A stretch of DNA of 26,332 nt, taken from IMG/VR virus record IMGVR_UViG_3300013372_004496, positions 1 to 26,332 of that record. One strand, written 5' to 3'. The DNA is from a virus. This document shows positions 22,391 through 26,332 of the stretch, piece by piece. Position 1 is the first letter of the stretch, and every line of letters begins with the position of its first letter. The position numbers and the translations under genes are program-made. The notes beneath the pieces were generated by a model. The model was not told the origin of the DNA. It saw nothing but the letters and a program-made list of their open reading frames with translations, and did not search any database.

Positions 22391-24016
22391 ATGGCTGGAT
22401 TTGTTGAAAATAATAATCCTGGACAAACTCCTGTTATACAGAGAATCCGGGATTCCGTAAGAAAGTTAAGTACCTTCGGTATGAAATACGATGACATGGT
22501 CATACGTAACTCTCAAGCTGTTGGGGTAACCGAGGCATCATTTTTAAATAAGAATAAATCCAACGTAGAGGACGAAAGCATGCTCTGGACTCTTGCTAAG
22601 CAGGATATATCATCCAGACAATTTATTGGATATTTCGATAAGGATTATAAGGGCAAAAGGGAATACTTAAGAAAGTTTTCTCTTAATCCTGAAATAGAAT
22701 GGATTTTAGATACTATATGTGACGAGTCTATTTCTTATGATCCTGCTAATTTTTTCGCATATCCTGATTTTATTGATCTCAGTGACATTAACGAAAAGTT
22801 AAAGGATGATCTATATGATGTATTTAAAAAACTATATGACGTATGGGGATTTTCTGATGATATTACAGCATGGCAATATTTTAGACAATTTATAATTGAT
22901 GGATTTCTTGCTTTTGAAATTATTTATGATGATAAGGGTAAAGAAATAGTTGGATTTAAAGAATTAGACCCAGTAACACTAATACCTAGTGTAGAGAAAC
23001 AAATAGATGGATCTTTTGTTAATACGTGGACACAATATCCTCAGGATCCTAAGAAAAAAAGAGTTCTTTATGATCCGCAGATAATTTATATTTCGTACGC
23101 TAAGGGTAACGCAGTATCTAGGGTAAGTTATATAGAAAGACTAATAAGACCTTACAATATTCTTAGAATTATAGAATACACGAGGGTAATTTGGTCAGTA
23201 ATGAATGCTTCTTTTAAATTAAAGATGACGGTTCCTATTGGTAGTAAGTCCCAGCAAAAAGGTATGCAAACTCTAGGTGAATTAATGAGCATTTATAAAG
23301 AAGATATTCAATTAAATGATGAGAGCGGGGAATTAAGCGTAGACGGAAGACCAAAGATACAATTTTATAAGAATTATCTAATGCCTTCTGGTGTTAACGG
23401 AACACCTTCCATAGAACCTATAACAACAGATGGACCAAATCTTAATGACCCAGCTCCTTTAGCATATTTCTTTGATAAATTTATACTTGAATCTAAGGTC
23501 CCTCCTTCAAGATTTCATAATCCAGATGGCGGTACAACATCACCATATTCTAACGGGGCAGAAGGATTAGACAAAGAAGAAATAAGATTCGCAAAATTTA
23601 TTTCAAGATTAAGATCAATGTTTCAGGAAATAATAACAAAACCGCTTTGGTTGCAAATGGTAAATAAATATCCTAAATTGGAAGACGATTTTATGTTTAA
23701 GAGCCAATTAGGTATTGACTATTTCTCAGATAATCCATTTAAATTAAATCAGGAGATTGATATAATAAACAAAAGAAAAGAAGCGGTAGCTGCTTTAGGA
23801 GGTATTATGGGGGATGAGGAAAAACCATTTTTCTCTAATGCTTTCCTTATAGAAACATATCTAGGAATTTCTAAGCAAGATATTGATGCTAACAAAGAGG
23901 CATTAAAAAGAAAAGCAAAAGAAAAAAAAGAAAAAGGGAAAGAAGGCGAAGCGGAAGAAGCTAAACCTGCAGAAGGAGAGGAAACAACTGAAGAAGAAAC
24001 GGCTCCTGCAACTTAA
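22391..24016 (+). CDS. gp20: Portal protein, gp20-like, copy 1
   Basis: A 541-residue member of the T4 gp20 portal family (T4: 524 residues), which forms the dodecameric ring at the capsid vertex that initiates head assembly, docks the terminase and later joins the neck. Signs are the N-terminal 'NPEIEWILDTICDESI', wing/stem 'WQYFRQFIIDGFLAFEIIYDDKGKEIVGFKELDP', 'ISYAKGNAVSRVSYIERLIRPYNILRIIEYTRVIW', 'GELSVDGRPKIQFYKNYLMP' and 'ESKVPPSRF....GLDKEEIRFAKFISRLRSMFQEII', equivalent to T4's 'RVPLSRIP...[23 protein letters not shown]'. The C-terminal ~45 residues are a K/E/A-rich tail. It is followed 22 bases later by a second portal gene. Both copies keep the family core. Confidence 0.93.
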   Translation: MAGFVENNNPGQTPVIQRIRDSVRKLSTFGMKYDDMVIRNSQAVGVTEASFLNKNKSNVEDESMLWTLAKQDISSRQFIGYFDKDYKGKREYLRKFSLNPEIEWILDTICDESISYDPANFFAYPDFIDLSDINEKLKDDLYDVFKKLYDVWGFSDDITAWQYFRQFIIDGFLAFEIIYDDKGKEIVGFKELDPVTLIPSVEKQIDGSFVNTWTQYPQDPKKKRVLYDPQIIYISYAKGNAVSRVSYIERLIRPYNILRIIEYTRVIWSVMNASFKLKMTVPIGSKSQQKGMQTLGELMSIYKEDIQLNDESGELSVDGRPKIQFYKNYLMPSGVNGTPSIEPITTDGPNLNDPAPLAYFFDKFILESKVPPSRFHNPDGGTTSPYSNGAEGLDKEEIRFAKFISRLRSMFQEIITKPLWLQMVNKYPKLEDDFMFKSQLGIDYFSDNPFKLNQEIDIINKRKEAVAALGGIMGDEEKPFFSNAFLIETYLGISKQDIDANKEALKRKAKEKKEKGKEGEAEEAKPAEGEETTEEETAPAT

Positions 24017-24038
24017 GGAGAATATAATATTATAGCTA

Positions 24039-25649
24039 ATGGCAGGATTTTTAGATTTTTTAAAACCAAATCAATCAGCTTTAGGTAATATCCTGAAGAA
24101 CCTTTCTAATGTTGCAAAATTTGGGATGCAATATGATGATATGGTTGTTAGAAATTCACAGGCTATTGGTAAAACAGAGGGATATTTTTTTAACCAAGAA
24201 GGAAGTGGATTTACACAAAATGATGCTTTTCAATGGACAGCATCTTATCAAGATACCAAAGTAAGAAAATATATTGCTTATTTTGATAGGGACTATATCG
24301 AGAAAAGAAATTATTTAAGGAAGTTTTCGTTAAATGGTGAGATCGAGTTTATTCTAGATACAATAACTGATGAATCGATAGTATATGATGATCGTAATTA
24401 TTTCGCTCAGCCATCTTTCGTTAATTTAGATTTAAAAGATAAGATTAAGGATAAAATATCATCCCATTATAATAGAATATACAATGTTTTTGGTTTTCAA
24501 AATACAATTCTTGGTTGGCAGTATTTTAAGCAATTTTTAATTGATGGATTTTTAGCATTTGAGATAATTTATGACAATAAAGGAAGAGAGATAATAGGAT
24601 TTAAAGAACTTGACCCTACTTCTCTTCAACCAGTAGTAGAGAAAGTGGCAGAAAATGAATATAGACAATTTTGGATCCAATACCCAAAGAATCCACAAAT
24701 GACAAGAAAACTAACTAATGAACAGATAATTTATATTTCTTACGCTAAGGGAAATACTATCTCTAGGGTTAGCTATATAGAAAGATTAGTTCGGTCATAT
24801 AATATTTTAAGAATAATGGAGAATTCCAGAATTATCTGGAACGTAATGAATTCATCTTATCGTTTAAAATTTATTATTCCTATTGGTAGTCAATCTCCAC
24901 AAAAAGCAATGCAAACACTTGGCCAGCTAATGTCCAATTACAAGGAAGATATATCTATTAATGATTCATCGGGGGAATTAACAGTAAACGGAAGGCCTAA
25001 AGTTCAATTTTATAAAAATTATCTTTTTCCCGAAAAGGACGGGCAAACCCCAGATATATCGTCACTTAATTCAAGTGGACCGGACTTTAACGTAATGGAG
25101 AATGTAGTATACTTCTTCAATAAATTAAAAATGGATTCTAAAATCCCTTATGCTAGATTTGCTTCTAAAAATACAACTCCTGGAAATTATCAGACTAGTA
25201 TAGATCAACTAGAAAGAGACGAGATAAGATTCGAGAAATTTTTAAGAAGGCTAAGATCTATATTCCAAGAGATTTTAGTAAAACCCCTTTATATTCAAAT
25301 GTGTTTAGACTATCCGGAGCTATCTAGAGATAAAGGATTTAAAGCAAACATAGGATTAAATTATAACAGGGATAGTGAGTTTGAAGAAATGGTGGAACTT
25401 ACTGGATTTACAAAAAGAACTGAATTTATAAACGGATTAAAAGAGCTAAAAATTAAGATTGGTGAGGAAGAAAAAGGATATTTTGATCCTGATTTCTTAG
25501 TTCAGAGATTCTTAGGAATGAATCCAGATCAAATAAAAATGAATCAGAGATATAAAGAAAAGGCAGAAAAAGAGGCAGAAAAAGCTAAGAAAGAGGGAGG
25601 AGAAGAAGGCGGAGAAGAAGAAGCAGGAGGAGGAGCAGTCACCTTATAA
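24039..25649 (+). CDS. gp20: Portal protein, gp20-like, copy 2
   Basis: A 536-residue paralogue of the preceding portal, colinear over almost the whole length; I judge roughly half to two thirds of positions identical by eye. Shared blocks include 'YDDMV.RNSQA.G.TE', 'REYLRKFSLN.EIE.ILDTI.DESI', 'DGFLAFEIIYD.KG.EI.GFKELDP', 'IIYISYAKGN..SRVSYIERL.R.YNILRI' and 'SGEL.V.GRPK.QFYKNYL.P'. Differences concentrate near residues 30-60, in the segment around 335-385 (loop before 'DSKIPYARFASK'), and in the C-terminus, which here ends in a G/E-rich tail. The core appears intact, with no stop or frameshift, so it is unlikely to be a decaying copy. The two could co-assemble or be used in separate rings. 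Confidence 0.93.
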   Translation: MAGFLDFLKPNQSALGNILKNLSNVAKFGMQYDDMVVRNSQAIGKTEGYFFNQEGSGFTQNDAFQWTASYQDTKVRKYIAYFDRDYIEKRNYLRKFSLNGEIEFILDTITDESIVYDDRNYFAQPSFVNLDLKDKIKDKISSHYNRIYNVFGFQNTILGWQYFKQFLIDGFLAFEIIYDNKGREIIGFKELDPTSLQPVVEKVAENEYRQFWIQYPKNPQMTRKLTNEQIIYISYAKGNTISRVSYIERLVRSYNILRIMENSRIIWNVMNSSYRLKFIIPIGSQSPQKAMQTLGQLMSNYKEDISINDSSGELTVNGRPKVQFYKNYLFPEKDGQTPDISSLNSSGPDFNVMENVVYFFNKLKMDSKIPYARFASKNTTPGNYQTSIDQLERDEIRFEKFLRRLRSIFQEILVKPLYIQMCLDYPELSRDKGFKANIGLNYNRDSEFEEMVELTGFTKRTEFINGLKELKIKIGEEEKGYFDPDFLVQRFLGMNPDQIKMNQRYKEKAEKEAEKAKKEGGEEGGEEEAGGGAVTL

Positions 25650-25694
25650 TTTTTTATCTCCGGGGTTTTTTGGTATTTTTACAAAAAAATATTA

Positions 25695-26332
25695 ATGAGA
25701 AAGGAACTTCAATTATTTAAAGACCTAGAATCCCTAACCGGAGAGGGTTCACAAAAAGCAAAACAAAGAATAATTTCAGAAAACCAAACGGAAAGATTTC
25801 TGTATCTACTGGATATCTGCTTCAATCCGTTTGTTACCACAAAACTTCATAAGATCTCTTTTAACGAGTCTTTGTCTGAAATTAATTATAACCACTGGGA
25901 TGATTTTAAAGATCTGGCAGAAGAGCTAAAAAGAGTGCCAGCTGCAAACGATTTACTTAGGAAGAGAGCTCAAGATATAGTTTCCTCGCGAATATGTGAT
26001 GATGAATTTGAGGATCTTCGGTTAAGAGAAGTTCTGATGAAAATTATTACAAAGAGAATGAATATAGGTATAGGAGCTAAGCTTATCAATAAATCAATCG
26101 GTAAAGAAATAATACCGGATCCTTCGCTTATGTTAGCTACCGCCGATCCAGAGGCCTTAGAAAAATGGGACCGCATTTACTGCGAAGAAAAATATGATGG
26201 GGTAAGAGTTATTGCTCTTTGGAAGGATCATAAATTTTCTTATTTTACAAGAGCTTTTAATGAGTTAGATTCTGCTTGTTTTCCTGAATTATCTAAATCT
26301 CTTGAAACAGCAATAAAAGTAAATGGAATATC
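25695..26332 (+). CDS. gp30: ATP-dependent DNA ligase, gp30-like (3' end outside window)
   Basis: The first 212 codons of a DNA ligase cut by the window edge. The adenylation motif I 'KYDGVR' at 166-171 contains the nucleophile Lys166, close to Lys159 of T4 DNA ligase. It is preceded by 'SLMLATADPEAL' and 'EEK', the usual entry to the nucleotidyltransferase domain. Residues 1-145 form the helical N-terminal DNA-binding-like region ('LREVLMKIITKRMNIGIGAKLINKSIGKEIIPDPSLMLA'), as in T4 gp30. It would seal nicks in phage replication, recombination and repair. It follows the portal block after 45 bases. In T4, genes 21-23 (protease, scaffold, major capsid) follow the portal, so their absence here marks a rearranged order. 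Confidence 0.93.
   Translation, partial: MRKELQLFKDLESLTGEGSQKAKQRIISENQTERFLYLLDICFNPFVTTKLHKISFNESLSEINYNHWDDFKDLAEELKRVPAANDLLRKRAQDIVSSRICDDEFEDLRLREVLMKIITKRMNIGIGAKLINKSIGKEIIPDPSLMLATADPEALEKWDRIYCEEKYDGVRVIALWKDHKFSYFTRAFNELDSACFPELSKSLETAIKVNGI

Noticed and set aside
25650-25694. Possible terminator between second portal and ligase
   Set aside because: There is a T-rich run after CTCCGGGG but no stem with convincing pairing; I cannot support a hairpin.
1-26332. CRISPR array, tRNA genes, insertion sequences or integrase
   Set aside because: I saw no regularly spaced repeats, no cloverleaf with CCA-type end, and no transposase or recombinase motifs.

Overview
The window looks like part of the late-gene region of a T4-like contractile-tailed phage (a T4-superfamily myovirus). 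It is AT-rich, every gene I can support lies on the plus strand, and genes are packed with gaps of 0-110 bases. Recognisable T4-type proteins are the small and large terminase subunits (gp16, gp17), tail sheath (gp18), tail tube (gp19, two copies), a gp26-type baseplate/hub protein, a tape-measure-like protein, late sigma factor gp55, head-completion nuclease gp4, portal (gp20, two copies) and an ATP-dependent DNA ligase (gp30-like, cut by the right edge). Genes mostly lack Shine-Dalgarno sequences and have A-rich leaders. This resembles Bacteroidetes and their phages, so a Bacteroidetes-type host is my best inference, but nothing here proves it.

Layout. 2-2197: the 3' part of a large virion protein with a gp14-like neck domain between added beta-sandwich-like regions. 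2201-4815: terminase pair, overlapping by one base. 4896-9432: an oversized sheath and two tube paralogues, closed by a clear intrinsic terminator (9457-9483). 9520-12428: gp26-like protein, an overlapping +1-frame reading frame with no ATG, then a tape-measure-like protein; this order matches the tail-assembly-chaperone/tape-measure cassettes of long-tailed phages. 12463-15527: dCMP deaminase, an ECF-type sigma factor, a small membrane-associated protein, a RecB-type nuclease and an unknown protein, closed by a second terminator (15538-15566). 15618-17689: preceded by an exact T4 late-promoter octamer, two membrane proteins and two mutually related unknown proteins. 17768-20799: a 931-residue protein with two peptidoglycan-binding-like domains plus a small acidic-tailed protein, closed by a third terminator (20822-20851). 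20914-25649: gp55, gp4, an unknown protein and two tandem portal genes. 25695 to the edge: DNA ligase.

Two themes stand out. First, duplication recurs: tandem portals, tandem tail tubes, a related pair at 16534-17689, and internal tandem duplications of 270 bp (tape measure) and 327 bp (931-residue protein). Second, transcription may be unusual: the phage carries both a shortened gp55-type late sigma and a separate ECF-type sigma, and a TATATAA/TATAAATA element recurs upstream of several late genes. There is no gene-free stretch longer than about 115 bases.
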